Shown: positions 46,796 through 56,378 of the stretch, in pieces
Layout of the letters: each line of letters begins with the position of its first letter
Position numbering within the stretch: the first letter of the stretch is position 1
Assembly: GCF_042680605.1 (NCBI RefSeq)
Contig: NZ_JBHUEE010000001.1
Location: 1-64,000 of the forward strand
Length of the DNA stretch: 64,000 nucleotides
From: Allobogoriella deserti
GTDB lineage: Bacteria; Actinomycetota; Actinomycetes; Actinomycetales; Actinomycetaceae
Direction: 5' to 3'
Made by a program: the position numbers and the translations under genes
The notes under the pieces: generated by a model
Told to the model about the DNA's origin: nothing
What the model saw: the letters and a program-made list of their open reading frames with translations, nothing else
Databases searched by the model: none

Positions 46796-47766
46796 GTGAG
46801 GGCCCTCCTGCCGCATGCCTCGCCCGACCGTAGTTCGCCCGGCCGACGCACGCACGCCGGGCAATGAGCGCCGGCCTGGAGCGACGGCGCGGTCGCGCAC
46901 CTCAGCTCGTGTGAATTCCCGCCGCTCAGCTCGCTGCCAGACGTCAGCGGGCTTCCGTGGTGCTCCAATTCGGTCCCAGGCGGTGAGTTCACGGCCCGAG
47001 CGCCGCGAGTACGCGTGGCGTTGATCTCGGTGTGCCTCCCTGGTTCGTAGGCCGGCCACAATCGCGGGCGCTGCTGGCCGAGACCGAGCACATGCTGCGG
47101 CGCTTTAGGCCTGCGCGCCGGAGCAGTCGGCAGCATTAACGACGACGAAGGAATCGGCGCTGGTACCCGACAGGATCGATCATCTCACCAGTACCTGTCG
47201 CGTCTGGGCTCGTCGCACGCGTCGGCGTAGAGAACAAGGGTCGCGGCGATGCCGTCGGCCCCGCGTGAGTAACTGGCCATCCATTCGGGGATTGCGCACG
47301 GCACGCCTTCGGTCGCGGTCACGAGGAGTCTGCCTGCGCAGGCTCGGCCTCAGCCTGCGCACTACGCAACTGTTGCAATGGCCATTGCGGCTCGAGCCAC
47401 GGTCATGGAACGGACAATCGACTTACCGCGTCCCCGCTTGCGCGCTCATGCACGCGACGCCAGCAGGGCTCGGTCTCCCGACGTACGGCTGGCGAAATCC
47501 ACCGTCCGCCGCGGAGAACCCCGGCCGCCGTCGCAGCCGACGCGTCCGCTCCAAGGCAATCGCACCAAGGGTCACACTCCGCTCCGGCCATAGCCTCTCG
47601 GTGCCTCTGATCCGGGACGTTGACACGACGACCGTTGCACCTTAGGTTAAGTTGCACGTAACTTGCATAACCGTGTGCCGGCCAGTAAAGGCCAGCCTGC
47701 GCACCAGGTCTTGCGGCGTCGTCGCCGTACCGGTCGCTCGCTGAGGAGCGCAACGAGGAGGAAGAC
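46796..47766. other. Long gene-free stretch with a coding-like remnant
   Basis: 971 bases without an intact gene between the STAS protein and the first sugar transporter. A minus-strand frame at about 47185-47345 reads like the end of a real protein (GVPCAIPEWMASYSRGADG, then LVLYADACDEPRRDRYW and TGA) but has no complete 5' part. The promoter and operator of the transporter lie at its right end. Confidence 0.45.
47649..47670. promoter_or_regulatory. Candidate LacI-type operator before the first sugar transporter
   Basis: AAGTTGCACGTAACTT (47649-47664) is an imperfect dyad. Its minus strand contains GCAAGTTACG (47657-47666), the same core as before the lacI-type gene and before the second transporter. 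It lies about 100 bases before the binding-protein gene. Confidence 0.6.
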
Positions 47767-49128
47767 ATGTCACGAGAGACGTGGTCTTGGCGGAGAGCCG
47801 GCGTGAGCGCAGTCGCCGCAACGGCGCTCGTGTCGGTCGCTGCATGTTCCGGCGGTGGTGACGGTGGCGCACGGGGGTCCGCCACGGAGGGCACGATCAC
47901 GTGGTGGGGGTGGACCCCCGACGCGCCGGTCGCCCAGTCGCTGATCGAGGCGTTCAACGAGGATTACCCGGACATCCACGTGAACTTCGTGTCCAAGCCC
48001 ATCTCCGGATACGACGCGGTGTTGAGCCCGGCGATCACGTCGAGCGACGGACCGGACGTCTTCAACGTGGCGCCCGGCTCTGCGAACGGCGGGGTGGAGA
48101 CGTTTGCGGGAGGCGCCATCGATCTTCGCGACGCTGTGACCGAGGCCCTCGGCGAGGACTGGGAGACTCAGCTCGCGCCCCCTGGGGTCGACGGGCTCGT
48201 GGTCGAGGACAAGGTTGTCGGTCTCTCCGCCGGATCCGTGTACTCGGGCACTCTGTGGATCAACCAGGACATCTTCGACGAGCACGGACTGACCCCTCCG
48301 GTGACGCTCGAGGAGTGGCGGCAAGTGTGTGAGGACCTCGAGTCTGCTGGCGAGGGATGCTTCGTCCAGGGGGCCGGCAACGGTGCGTTCGACATGGACT
48401 CCTTCGAGGCGATCATGGAGAACATCGAACCCGGCCTGTACGCCGACGCTTCCCGTGGCGAAGCTCCGTACACCTCGCCCCAGTTCGTGCAAGGCATGCA
48501 GATCTGGAAGTCGTTGTTTGACGACGGGATCATGCAGGCCGGGGCCGTGGGTCTCCAGCAGTACCCCGACGCGAACAACGAGTTCATGTCGGGCAACTAC
48601 GCGATGATCATGATGGGCACCTGGTACAGCCAGTACACAGTGGAGCCGATTATGACCTCGGCGATGGAGGCCGCCGGTGTCGCGGATCCCGAGCCGTTCA
48701 CGATGGTGCCGATCGACTTTCCCGACGTCGCGGGTACCGGCAACGTCGGAAGCCTGTTCGGTGACGCTGACTACGGCTTGGCGGTGAGCGGTCGAAGCGA
48801 TCAGCAGGCGGCCGCCACGACTTTCGCGGTCTGGCTTGCAACGTCCGAAGCGGGGCAGCAGGCGGTCGCCAACACGCTGAACGACATCCCCTCCCTCACC
48901 TCGGTCCAGCCGGAGTGGGACGACATAGACCTCGTCGACCCCGAGGAACAGACCGAGCGGATGCAGGACCTGACGGCACATGCGGCAGAGTCGACCGAGC
49001 CGCGTTTCGCGACTGTCAGCGCCGATCTCAACGACGTCTTTCAGGAGGTGCTGATCGGCGTGGCACGTGGCGAGACCTCGATCGATGACGGACTGGCGCA
49101 ATTGCAGGCCGTGGTTGACGCCGAATGA
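47767..49128 (+). CDS. Sugar ABC transporter substrate-binding lipoprotein 1
   Basis: 453 aa. Lipoprotein signal with SVAACSGGG (Cys about 27). Family 1 solute-binding fold: EGTITWWGWTPDAPVAQSL, FNEDYPDIHVNF, GPDVFNVAPGS, LWINQDIFDEHGLTPP and the C-terminal AAATTFAVWLATSEAGQ. It captures an oligosaccharide or glycoside outside the cell. Clearly paralogous to the protein at 60547-61929 (shared EGTITWWGWTP, LWINQDIFDE, QQYPDANN). First gene of a three-gene transporter operon; the next start overlaps its stop. Confidence 0.95.
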   Translation: MSRETWSWRRAGVSAVAATALVSVAACSGGGDGGARGSATEGTITWWGWTPDAPVAQSLIEAFNEDYPDIHVNFVSKPISGYDAVLSPAITSSDGPDVFNVAPGSANGGVETFAGGAIDLRDAVTEALGEDWETQLAPPGVDGLVVEDKVVGLSAGSVYSGTLWINQDIFDEHGLTPPVTLEEWRQVCEDLESAGEGCFVQGAGNGAFDMDSFEAIMENIEPGLYADASRGEAPYTSPQFVQGMQIWKSLFDDGIMQAGAVGLQQYPDANNEFMSGNYAMIMMGTWYSQYTVEPIMTSAMEAAGVADPEPFTMVPIDFPDVAGTGNVGSLFGDADYGLAVSGRSDQQAAATTFAVWLATSEAGQQAVANTLNDIPSLTSVQPEWDDIDLVDPEEQTERMQDLTAHAAESTEPRFATVSADLNDVFQEVLIGVARGETSIDDGLAQLQAVVDAE

Positions 49129-50087
49129 GCAGCTCCGATCGCATCACCGGAGCGAGAACCGAGGCAACGCGCATGGCGGTCGTCACGGCCATGGGCTCCA
49201 AGGCCCGGTCACGTTCACGGGCGGGCAATGGCGCTTTCGGCGGACTGCCTTGGGTCCTTCCCGCGCTCATTCTCGTCGTCGGGATGATCTACTTCTCCAT
49301 CGGCTACACGGGATGGATGTCGACGCTCGACTGGAACGGTTTCATCCTCAGTCCGTTCGAGTCAGTCGGCGGCGAGAACTACGCCCGCATGGTGAGCGAT
49401 CCCGTGTTCTGGCGTGCTCTGGGGCATACCGCGATCTTCTTCGTCGTGACGTTCACGGTGCAGATCACCCTCGGGTTCACGTTCGCGGCACTCATGCATT
49501 CCCGAGTTCACCTCGCGCCGGTCTACAAGGTCATCGTCTTCGTGCCGAACGTACTGGCTCCCGCGACGATGGCGCCCGTATTCCGGGTCATTTTCGACGC
49601 GAACGGCACCCTTAACAATGTGCTCGCCGAGATCGGACTGCACGGGCTCACCCGTCCGTGGCTGGCCGGAGACGCGACTGCGATGGCCGTCGTCATGCTC
49701 GTGACGATCTGGCAGTGGACCGGACTGACGTTCATCCTCTACTACGCCGCGATGAGTCAGATCGAGCCCGAGGTGCTCGAGGCTGCCCGAGTGGACGGAG
49801 CCGGCAACCTCCGGACGCTCGCATCGATCGTGTGGCCTGCCTGCCGGGGGACCACGTTCGCCTTGGCCACGCTCGGCGTGATCGGTGGTCTCAAGACCTT
49901 CGACGTGCCCTGGCTAATCGCAGGGGGCGGGCCGAACCACGCGACCGAGTTCCTCGGAACCTATATCTACCAAACCATGGTCGAGCAGAAGCACTTCGGG
50001 TACGCCGCGGCGATCTCGGTCGCACTGCTCGTTCTCGCCGTCGCAGGTGGCTTACTGACGACCCTGCGCAGGAAGGAGGACGGCTGA
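49125..50087 (+). CDS. Sugar ABC transporter permease 1 (MalF type)
   Basis: 320 aa, six membrane segments. The ATPase-docking EAA loop is EVLEAARVDGAGNLRTLASIVWP (about 220). Start overlaps the binding-protein stop by four bases; its stop overlaps the next ATG (TGATG). A 35-residue basic cytoplasmic N-terminus precedes the first segment. It pairs with the MalG-type permease to form the channel. Confidence 0.95.
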   Translation: MSSSDRITGARTEATRMAVVTAMGSKARSRSRAGNGAFGGLPWVLPALILVVGMIYFSIGYTGWMSTLDWNGFILSPFESVGGENYARMVSDPVFWRALGHTAIFFVVTFTVQITLGFTFAALMHSRVHLAPVYKVIVFVPNVLAPATMAPVFRVIFDANGTLNNVLAEIGLHGLTRPWLAGDATAMAVVMLVTIWQWTGLTFILYYAAMSQIEPEVLEAARVDGAGNLRTLASIVWPACRGTTFALATLGVIGGLKTFDVPWLIAGGGPNHATEFLGTYIYQTMVEQKHFGYAAAISVALLVLAVAGGLLTTLRRKEDG

Positions 50088-50875
50088 TGTTCGAAACCCG
50101 ATCGCGCTGGTCCCGGGTCGGCGTGCAGCTGCTGGCGACCATGATCGCAGTGCCATATCTGCTTCCGCTGGTGGCCATGGTGCAGGGCTCGCTCGCGGGC
50201 CGTGGGTGGGGCAACTACGCGAAGGTGTTCGACACGGGCGTCGTGCCGACGTATTTCCGTAACAGCATTGTCGTCGCGGCCTGCACCATCGCCCTGGTCT
50301 ATGCGTGCACGATGCTCGCCGCTTTCGGCTTCGCCAAGCTGCGTATCCGGGGCAAGGAGATCTGGTTCTGGACGCTGCTCGTTGCCCTGACGATGCCCGA
50401 GGCGGTGCTGTTGAGCCCGTTGTTCGTGACAGCCTCGACGTTCGATCTGTACAACGAGTTGATTGCGGTGATACTCCCGCTGGCCGCGCTGCAGGTGCCG
50501 TTCGCGGTGCTGCTCTCGCGCAGCTTCTTCGCGGGTATCCCGACCGCACTGATGGACGCTGGCCGGATCGACGGAGCAGGCGTTATCCGGGTCTTCTGGT
50601 ACATCGTGCTGCCGCTCACCCGCCCGATCGCGAGTGCGATCGTCGTGCTGACATTGATCAACAGCTGGAACGCATATCTGCTGCCGCTGTTGATGCTGAA
50701 CGATCCGGGAAAGCAGGTCGTCACGCTGTTGCCGACCTACTTCCTCAGCCAGTACACGAACGATCAGACGGGTGTACTGGCGGCTGCGGTGATCACCGCA
50801 GTACCGGTTGTCGTGGCGTATCTACTGCTGCAGCGCTCGTTCGAGCGTGGCCTCGCGGCTGGAGCGCTCAAGTGA
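50087..50875 (+). CDS. Sugar ABC transporter permease 2 (MalG type)
   Basis: 262 aa, six membrane segments. EAA-type loop ALMDAGRIDGAGVIRVFWYIVLP (about 165). Ends with SFERGLAAGALK, the usual MalG-type ending. No ATPase gene is in the operon; in actinobacteria a shared MsiK-type ATPase commonly serves such CUT1 systems. Exactly the same length as its paralogue at 62866-63654. Confidence 0.95.
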   Translation: MFETRSRWSRVGVQLLATMIAVPYLLPLVAMVQGSLAGRGWGNYAKVFDTGVVPTYFRNSIVVAACTIALVYACTMLAAFGFAKLRIRGKEIWFWTLLVALTMPEAVLLSPLFVTASTFDLYNELIAVILPLAALQVPFAVLLSRSFFAGIPTALMDAGRIDGAGVIRVFWYIVLPLTRPIASAIVVLTLINSWNAYLLPLLMLNDPGKQVVTLLPTYFLSQYTNDQTGVLAAAVITAVPVVVAYLLLQRSFERGLAAGALK

Positions 50876-51403
50876 TCACCGGCCTGCTGCGCGGCCAGCT
50901 CGATGTCGTCGTGGGGGAGGCTGACCGCGACGTCAATGTCACCCCGATCGTCGAGACGATGCACCAGGATTTCGATCACCCCAGCGGCGGCGACATAGGC
51001 GGCGCCATTCCTCACGGCGCAGAAGGCCGTCTCGCAGCTCGCGGACGGGCCGCGCATCGTGCTGGTCTTTTCGATCGACGCCAGCCACCGCAACACGGGC
51101 ACGGAGCAGGCAACGCATGGAGGGCGGCCGCGCGGTCGTTCGAGCGCATAATCGCCACCGATCTGCGCTCGTGCGGCACTACCCGCGGCACTTTGGAGCA
51201 CGGGACCGATCGTCACGGCCGTCTTCGACCGGTTCACGGGCGAAGCGGGCGGAGTCGAACAAACGGAGGTCGTGATGGTGTCGATCGGCCTCGACGAGCC
51301 CGGTGTGCGTCGCGACAACACGTTCATTGCCATCACCGAGAACACCCTTCAGGACGGCTACCCGCCGCGCGGAACAGAGACAACGACGTTACGGAGGTCG
51401 TCC
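50874..51403 (+). pseudogene. Remnants of an SDR and a tautomerase-like gene
   Basis: No intact gene. In one frame (50883-50979) LRGQLDVVVGEADRDVNVTP and IVETMHQDFDH read like the middle of an SDR; in another frame (50999-51090), after a TAG, AAPFLTAQKAVSQLADGP and RIVLVFSIDASHR continue it at the expected distance, then a TAA follows. Further on (about 51266-51382) VSIGLDEPGVRRDNTFIAIT and ENTLQDGYPPRGTE resemble a tautomerase C-terminus. The intact second transporter at the right edge is also followed by a tautomerase gene, which supports the reading. Confidence 0.55.
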
Positions 51404-51829
51404 ATGGCTGACCTGTCGCACCGGCGCGCTCGAGTGGCGCGGCCGTTGTTCGACGATTGTGGTGCGCCGCTCGCTCGTGCGCGTGTCTGCGCGCATCAGA
51501 TCTGCCATGCGTTCGGTTTCGGCAACATCGGCTTCGACTTCGTCAAATGGATGGGCGGCGCGTCGCGCACCGAGGCCACTGCGAGCTCGAGCTCTTCGGC
51601 GAAAAACTCGTCCCGGATACTGAGCCGCTCACGGTCGACTGCGTGGCACTGTTCGACATCTCCACGTTGTCGTTCGACTGGCGCGGCTACGAGGCCGTGG
51701 GCCACCGTCCCGATGCCGGCCGCCGGGAGCTACCGCGCGGCGGGTGAGGCCGGCGTGGCCGGCGTACGCCCTGAAGCGGGAATGCACGAACTCGATGCGA
51801 GGCTCGACCCCAACGGGAGGACACTATGA
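51404..51829 (+). pseudogene. Unknown gene with two compensating frameshifts, coupled to the dehydratase
   Basis: GGAGG lies six bases before the ATG at 51404, and the stop overlaps the dehydratase ATG (ATGA), as in a normal operon gene of 141 codons. The first part (AHQICHAFGFGNIGFDFVKW) and the end (GMHELDARLDPNGRTL) look like protein. The middle of this frame is Ser/Arg-rich noise, while the plus-one frame there (about 51565-51700) reads CELELFGEKLVPDTEPLTVD and CVALFDISTLSFDWRGYEAV. This suggests one indel near 51560 and a second near 51725, either true decay or read errors. Family not recognised. Confidence 0.5.
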
Positions 51830-53535
51830 GTAGAAGCGTAGAGTTCTACGGCGGCGAGGACCGCAACGCGTACATTCATCGGGCGTGGATGCGTCGCGGC
51901 GTGCCGGATCACGCCTTTGACGGCCGTCCGAACATCGCGATCGCGAACACTGCCTCCGACCTCTCGCCATGCAACACCCATCTCGATGAGGTGGCGCAGA
52001 GCGTGAAGAACGGCGTCTACGAGGCCGGCGGCGTGCCCCACAACCTGCCCATGGTGTCGCTAGGCGAGACAACCATGCGCACGACCGCGATGCTGTGGCG
52101 CAACATGGCGGCAATGGCCGCCGAGGAACTGCTGCGCGCCAACCCGGTGGACGGTGTCGTCCTTTTGGGCGGGTGCGACAAGACGATCCCGGCCCTCCTG
52201 ATGGCCGCTGCGTCGGTCGGCATCCCTGCCATCGTGATCCCGGGCGGCCCCATGCTGAACGGCACGTTCCGCGGGCGGCCGCTCGGTTGCGGAACTGATG
52301 TGTGGCGCCTGAGCGAGGAGGTCCGCGCGGGCGGGTTGTCGAACAGGGAGTTTCGCGCGACCGAGTCGTCGATGATCCGCAGTCGCGGGCACTGCAACAC
52401 CATGGGTACCGCCTCGACCATGGCGTTCATGGCTGAGGCGCTCGGCATGACGCTTCCGGGGATCGCGGGCACACCGGCATCCGACAGCCGTCTGCTCGAG
52501 CGCTCGCACGCAACCGGCCGCCGTATCGTCGAACTCGTTCACGGCGGCGTCACACCCGCCGACATCATGACGAAGGAGGCGTTCCACAACGCGATCGTCG
52601 CGCTGGCCGCGGTGGGCGGGTCGACGAACGCGGTCGTCCACCTGCTCGCGATCGCAGGACGACTGGGGGTCGACCTCTCCGTCGACGACTTCGATCGGAT
52701 CGGTGGCGGGGTGCCGTTGCTCGTGAACCTGCAGCCCGCGGGCCAGCACCTGATGGAGGATATGTTCCGCGCGGGCGGTTTCCTCGCCGTCCTGCGCGAG
52801 GTGCGTGGATTGCTTGTCGAGGCGCCGCCCACCGTGGCAGGCCGGAGTCTTCTCGACGAACTCGAGGACTGGGAGATCTGGGACTCCGACGTGATCCGCT
52901 CTGCCGATGCGCCGCTACAACGCGACGCGGGTATCGCGGTGCTACGCGGCAACCTCGCGCCGGCGGGCGCCATCATCAAACCTGCCGCCGCTACACCCGG
53001 GCTCCTCACGCATACCGGTCGCGCCGTGGTGTTCGATTCGGTGGAGGATATGCGGGCGCGCATCGACGATCCCGACCTCGACGTCGACGCGGATTCGGTG
53101 CTGGTACTGCGCGGTTGCGGCCCCCGCGGCTACCCGGGCATGCCCGAGGTAGCGAATATGCCGTTGCCGCGCAAGGTGCTCGAACGCGGTGTGCGCGACA
53201 TGGTCCGCATCTGTGACGGGCGTATGAGCGGGACGGCGTACGGGACTGTGGTGCTGCACGTCGCGCCGGAGGCGGCTGCCGGTGGCACGCTCGCGCTCGT
53301 CGAGGATGGCGACTTGATCGAACTCGACGTGGCTGCACGGTCGCTGACCCTGCACGTGTCGGACGACGAGCTGGCCGCCCGCACGGTCGCGGCACGACTG
53401 CAGGACGCCTATGCCGCTCCCACGCGGGGATGGGAGCAGCTCTACATCGACCACGTCCAGCAGGCGGATGCGGGTGCGGACCTTGATTTCCTCGTCGGGG
53501 CCACCGGTCCTGGTGTGATGCGTGAGTCCCATTGA
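51826..53535 (+). CDS. IlvD/Edd family sugar-acid dehydratase
   Basis: 569 aa. Fe-S dehydratase: the conserved Cys ligands are in SDLSPCNTHLDEVA, LGGCDKTIPALLM and RGHCNTMGTASTMAFMAEALG, and the C-terminal motif is ICDGRMSGTAYGTVVLH. Position next to a sugar dehydrogenase and a lactonase points to an aldonate dehydratase (arabinonate, xylonate, fuconate or similar to the 2-keto-3-deoxy acid) rather than to dihydroxyacid dehydratase of amino-acid synthesis. The exact sugar cannot be told. The start overlaps the stop of the broken upstream gene. Confidence 0.9.
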   Translation: MSRSVEFYGGEDRNAYIHRAWMRRGVPDHAFDGRPNIAIANTASDLSPCNTHLDEVAQSVKNGVYEAGGVPHNLPMVSLGETTMRTTAMLWRNMAAMAAEELLRANPVDGVVLLGGCDKTIPALLMAAASVGIPAIVIPGGPMLNGTFRGRPLGCGTDVWRLSEEVRAGGLSNREFRATESSMIRSRGHCNTMGTASTMAFMAEALGMTLPGIAGTPASDSRLLERSHATGRRIVELVHGGVTPADIMTKEAFHNAIVALAAVGGSTNAVVHLLAIAGRLGVDLSVDDFDRIGGGVPLLVNLQPAGQHLMEDMFRAGGFLAVLREVRGLLVEAPPTVAGRSLLDELEDWEIWDSDVIRSADAPLQRDAGIAVLRGNLAPAGAIIKPAAATPGLLTHTGRAVVFDSVEDMRARIDDPDLDVDADSVLVLRGCGPRGYPGMPEVANMPLPRKVLERGVRDMVRICDGRMSGTAYGTVVLHVAPEAAAGGTLALVEDGDLIELDVAARSLTLHVSDDELAARTVAARLQDAYAAPTRGWEQLYIDHVQQADAGADLDFLVGATGPGVMRESH

Positions 53536-53559
53536 AGTCCGCAGACTGAAGGAGCGTGG

Positions 53560-54684
53560 ATGCCACGGACCATTACTGCCGCGGTGCTGAGAGAGATCGG
53601 GCAACCGCTGCACGTCGAACGCCTCAAGCTCGCCGATCCTGGCGACGAGGAGATCCTTGTCGAGATCGAGGCGGCCGGTGTCTGCCACTCTGACCTGCAC
53701 TACCTGCGCGGCGAGCTCGCGGCACCGCTGCCGCTCGTGCCCGGGCACGAGGGATCCGGCCGGGTGGTCTCGGTCGGGCCACGCACGAGCGGGGCCATCC
53801 GACCGGGTGACCGCGTGGCGTTGTTGTGGCGCCCAAACTGTGGCCGCTGTGCGCAGTGTCTGGCGGGTGCGCCCATCATGTGCGAACTGGGCGGGGTGCA
53901 AGCGAAGGTGGGCGGGCTGCCCAACCGCGCGATCAAGATGTCCGACGGCGCCGGTGCCGTCCACCACCTAATGGGAGTCTCGTGCTTCAGCGATCACGTC
54001 GTCGTGCATGAGCGCAGCGTGGTCACCGTGCCTGAGGACATCCCGGCCGAGGTCGCCGCGATCGCGGGATGTGCCGTCATCACGGGCGTCGGGGCGGTGC
54101 GAAATGTGATCGGGACCTGCGTGGGCGAGCCTGTCGTCGTGATGGGCATCGGCGGTGTAGGGCTCGCAGCCATCATGGGAGCAAAGCTAGCTGGGGCGCA
54201 TCCGCTGATCGCGGTTGACATCGATAACAGCAAGCTCGCCCTGGCGAGGCGCTTGGGTGCGACTCATACGGTGAACTCCCGTGAGGCCGACCCTGTCGCC
54301 GAGGTGTTCGGCGTCGCCGATTCCGGGGCGGCCTGGGTGATCGAGGCGATCGGCCATCCGCAGACGCTGAGCGCCGCAATGCGCATGCTGCGGCCCCGCG
54401 GCACCGTGATCGCCGTCGGACTCGGCGCCGGGGGGCAGACGTTCGAGGTGCCCATCAACGAGCTCGTGCAGCGTCAGAAGCGTGTGGTCGGTTCGTTGTA
54501 CGGATCCTCGATCCCGGCGCTCGACCTCCCAGCCATCTTCGATCTGTACCGCTCAGGCCGGTTGCCGCTCGACGAACTCGTCGGCGAGCGGTTCGCACTC
54601 GAGGACATCTCCGACGCGTTCGGCGCCCTCGCTTCGGGTGCCGTCGGCCGATCCATCATCGTTCCGGAGGGAGCACCGTCATGA
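53560..54684 (+). CDS. Zinc-dependent alcohol dehydrogenase (class III-like MDR)
   Basis: 374 aa. Catalytic zinc ligands in AAGVCHSDLHYLRG, VPGHEGSGRVV and AGCAVITGVGAV; structural zinc Cys in CGRCAQCLAGAPIMC (four Cys); NAD-binding VVVMGIGGVGLAAIMGAKLAGA. It would oxidise an alcohol, perhaps an intermediate of the sugar route or an aldehyde product of it. ATGA overlap with the next SDR gene, 24 bases after the dehydratase. Confidence 0.92.
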   Translation: MPRTITAAVLREIGQPLHVERLKLADPGDEEILVEIEAAGVCHSDLHYLRGELAAPLPLVPGHEGSGRVVSVGPRTSGAIRPGDRVALLWRPNCGRCAQCLAGAPIMCELGGVQAKVGGLPNRAIKMSDGAGAVHHLMGVSCFSDHVVVHERSVVTVPEDIPAEVAAIAGCAVITGVGAVRNVIGTCVGEPVVVMGIGGVGLAAIMGAKLAGAHPLIAVDIDNSKLALARRLGATHTVNSREADPVAEVFGVADSGAAWVIEAIGHPQTLSAAMRMLRPRGTVIAVGLGAGGQTFEVPINELVQRQKRVVGSLYGSSIPALDLPAIFDLYRSGRLPLDELVGERFALEDISDAFGALASGAVGRSIIVPEGAPS

Positions 54685-55427
54685 CCTACGCCACCTACCC
54701 CAGCATCGTCGGCCGTACCGTCGTCGTGAGCGGCGGCGCCAGCGGCCTCGGCGAGGAGTTCGTGCGTCAGTTCGTGGCACAGGGCGCTCGTGTCGGCTTC
54801 GTCGACATAGATGAGGAGCGCGGCCGTGCGCTGGCTGAGGAGCTGGGCGCAAGTTTCACACCGTGCGACGTGCGCAGCGTGCCCGCGCTCCAGGCGGCGA
54901 TCGACGGGTTCGCGAACGATCTCGGGTCCGTCACGGTACTTGTCAACAATGCGGCCCACGACATGCGGCACACGATTGAGGAACTCGACGCGGCGTACTG
55001 GGAGGATCGGCAGGCCGTGAACCTGCGCCACCAGTTCTTCGCGGCGCGCTCTGTCGCGCCCATGATGGCCGAGCAAGGGGGCGGGTCGATCATCAACCTC
55101 GGTTCGATCAGCGCGCACATCGACCTGCCCGACCTGGTCGGTTACATCACGGCGAAGGCGGGCGTCGAAGGTCTCACCCGCGCACTTGCCCGCGAACTTG
55201 GGCCGCAGCGTATCCGTGTCAATTGCGTCATTCCTGGGTGGGTGATGACCGAGCGGCAGCTGCGCGAATGGGTCACACCGGAGGCGACGGCGCACATCGA
55301 GGCGAGTCAGTGCCTGACCGAGAAGCTGTACCCGGCCGATGTCGCTCGGATGGTGCTGTGGCTCGCCGCGGACGACTCGGAGCATTGCACGGCGCAGAAG
55401 TGGGTGGTCGACGGTGGCTGGCTCTGA
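54681..55427 (+). CDS. SDR sugar dehydrogenase
   Basis: 248 aa, classical SDR: VVVSGGASGLGEEFVRQFVA, NNAAHD, catalytic Ser in INLGSISAHI and YITAKAG (Tyr-x-x-x-Lys), ending HCTAQKWVVDGGWL. With the lactonase gene directly behind it (14-base overlap) it is most likely the aldose 1-dehydrogenase that starts oxidation of the free sugar to its lactone; sugar unknown. Confidence 0.9.
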   Translation: MTYATYPSIVGRTVVVSGGASGLGEEFVRQFVAQGARVGFVDIDEERGRALAEELGASFTPCDVRSVPALQAAIDGFANDLGSVTVLVNNAAHDMRHTIEELDAAYWEDRQAVNLRHQFFAARSVAPMMAEQGGGSIINLGSISAHIDLPDLVGYITAKAGVEGLTRALARELGPQRIRVNCVIPGWVMTERQLREWVTPEATAHIEASQCLTEKLYPADVARMVLWLAADDSEHCTAQKWVVDGGWL

Positions 55428-56274
55428 GTCCCAGTGCTGGATTGGCGACCCCTCTGTGGGACACGGCGAGGGTGGCTGGTGGGACAGCGGTATCGGTGTG
55501 CTGCGCCATGTCGACATGCACGTCGGCGACATCGTCACGGTCACCGATGCCGGCGCGGACCGCACACCGGTCTCCGACGTGGCTGCGCTGATCCGCGCTC
55601 GCCGATCCGGCGGCTATGTGGTGGCCGTGCGTGACGGGTTTCGGCTGCTCGACGAGGACTGGCGTCTTGAGTGTGAGGTGCCGGTCTTCCACGACCCGGG
55701 CATGCGGATGAACGAAGGTGGCGTCGACCCTTCCGGCCGGCTGTACTGCGGATCGATGGCCTATGACGCCAGCACCGGTGCGGGCACCCTGTACCGGCTC
55801 GATCCCGATCTGGCGGTGCACGTCGCACTAGAGAACGTCTCGATCCCCAACGGTCTGGTGTGGACCGACGATGGTCATACTGCCCTGCACGCCGACACGT
55901 TGGGTGGCCAGATCCGCGCGTATGACTTCGACCTTGACACCGGCCTGTTCGGCGCGTCGCGAGTGCACGTAGCGGTGCCGGCCGACCACGGCGGGCCGGA
56001 CGGCATGGCGCTCGATGCGGAGGGAGGCCTCTGGGTAGCGATGTGGGGCGGCGCGGCGGTGCATCGGTACGCGCCGGACGGTTCAATCGCGCAGGTGATC
56101 GACCTGCCGGTGACCAACCCCACCTCGTGCGCATTCGGTGGAGCCGACGGCACCACATTGTTCGTCACGACCTCGAAGGAGGGCGTCGACATCGGAGCCG
56201 AGCCGCTGGCCGGCAGGGTCTGCGCGGTCGACGTGGGAGTACCGGGCGCCGACGTTCACGCGTTCGCGGGCTGA
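55414..56274 (+). CDS. SMP-30/gluconolactonase family lactonase
   Basis: 286 aa, six-bladed propeller. Metal-site motifs: GHGEGGWWD (Glu, residue 18 or so), RMNEGGVDPSGRLYCGSMAY (Asn), SIPNGLVWTDDG (Asn) and GGPDGMALDAEGGLWVAMWGG (Asp). It opens the sugar lactone to the aldonate. Start proposed as GTG at 55414 inside the end of the SDR gene; the frame upstream of it is non-family. Last gene of the dehydratase operon, 104 bases before purA. Confidence 0.9.
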   Translation: MAGSESQCWIGDPSVGHGEGGWWDSGIGVLRHVDMHVGDIVTVTDAGADRTPVSDVAALIRARRSGGYVVAVRDGFRLLDEDWRLECEVPVFHDPGMRMNEGGVDPSGRLYCGSMAYDASTGAGTLYRLDPDLAVHVALENVSIPNGLVWTDDGHTALHADTLGGQIRAYDFDLDTGLFGASRVHVAVPADHGGPDGMALDAEGGLWVAMWGGAAVHRYAPDGSIAQVIDLPVTNPTSCAFGGADGTTLFVTTSKEGVDIGAEPLAGRVCAVDVGVPGADVHAFAG

Positions 56275-56378
56275 GTGCGCCGTCGACGTTGTGTGGTTCG
56301 GCGTGACCCGTGCTTGTGAGGGGTAACCTCGTCGGGGCGCCGACCGGCGTCTCGGGGCAGTGAGAGGAAGCAGGCAAG

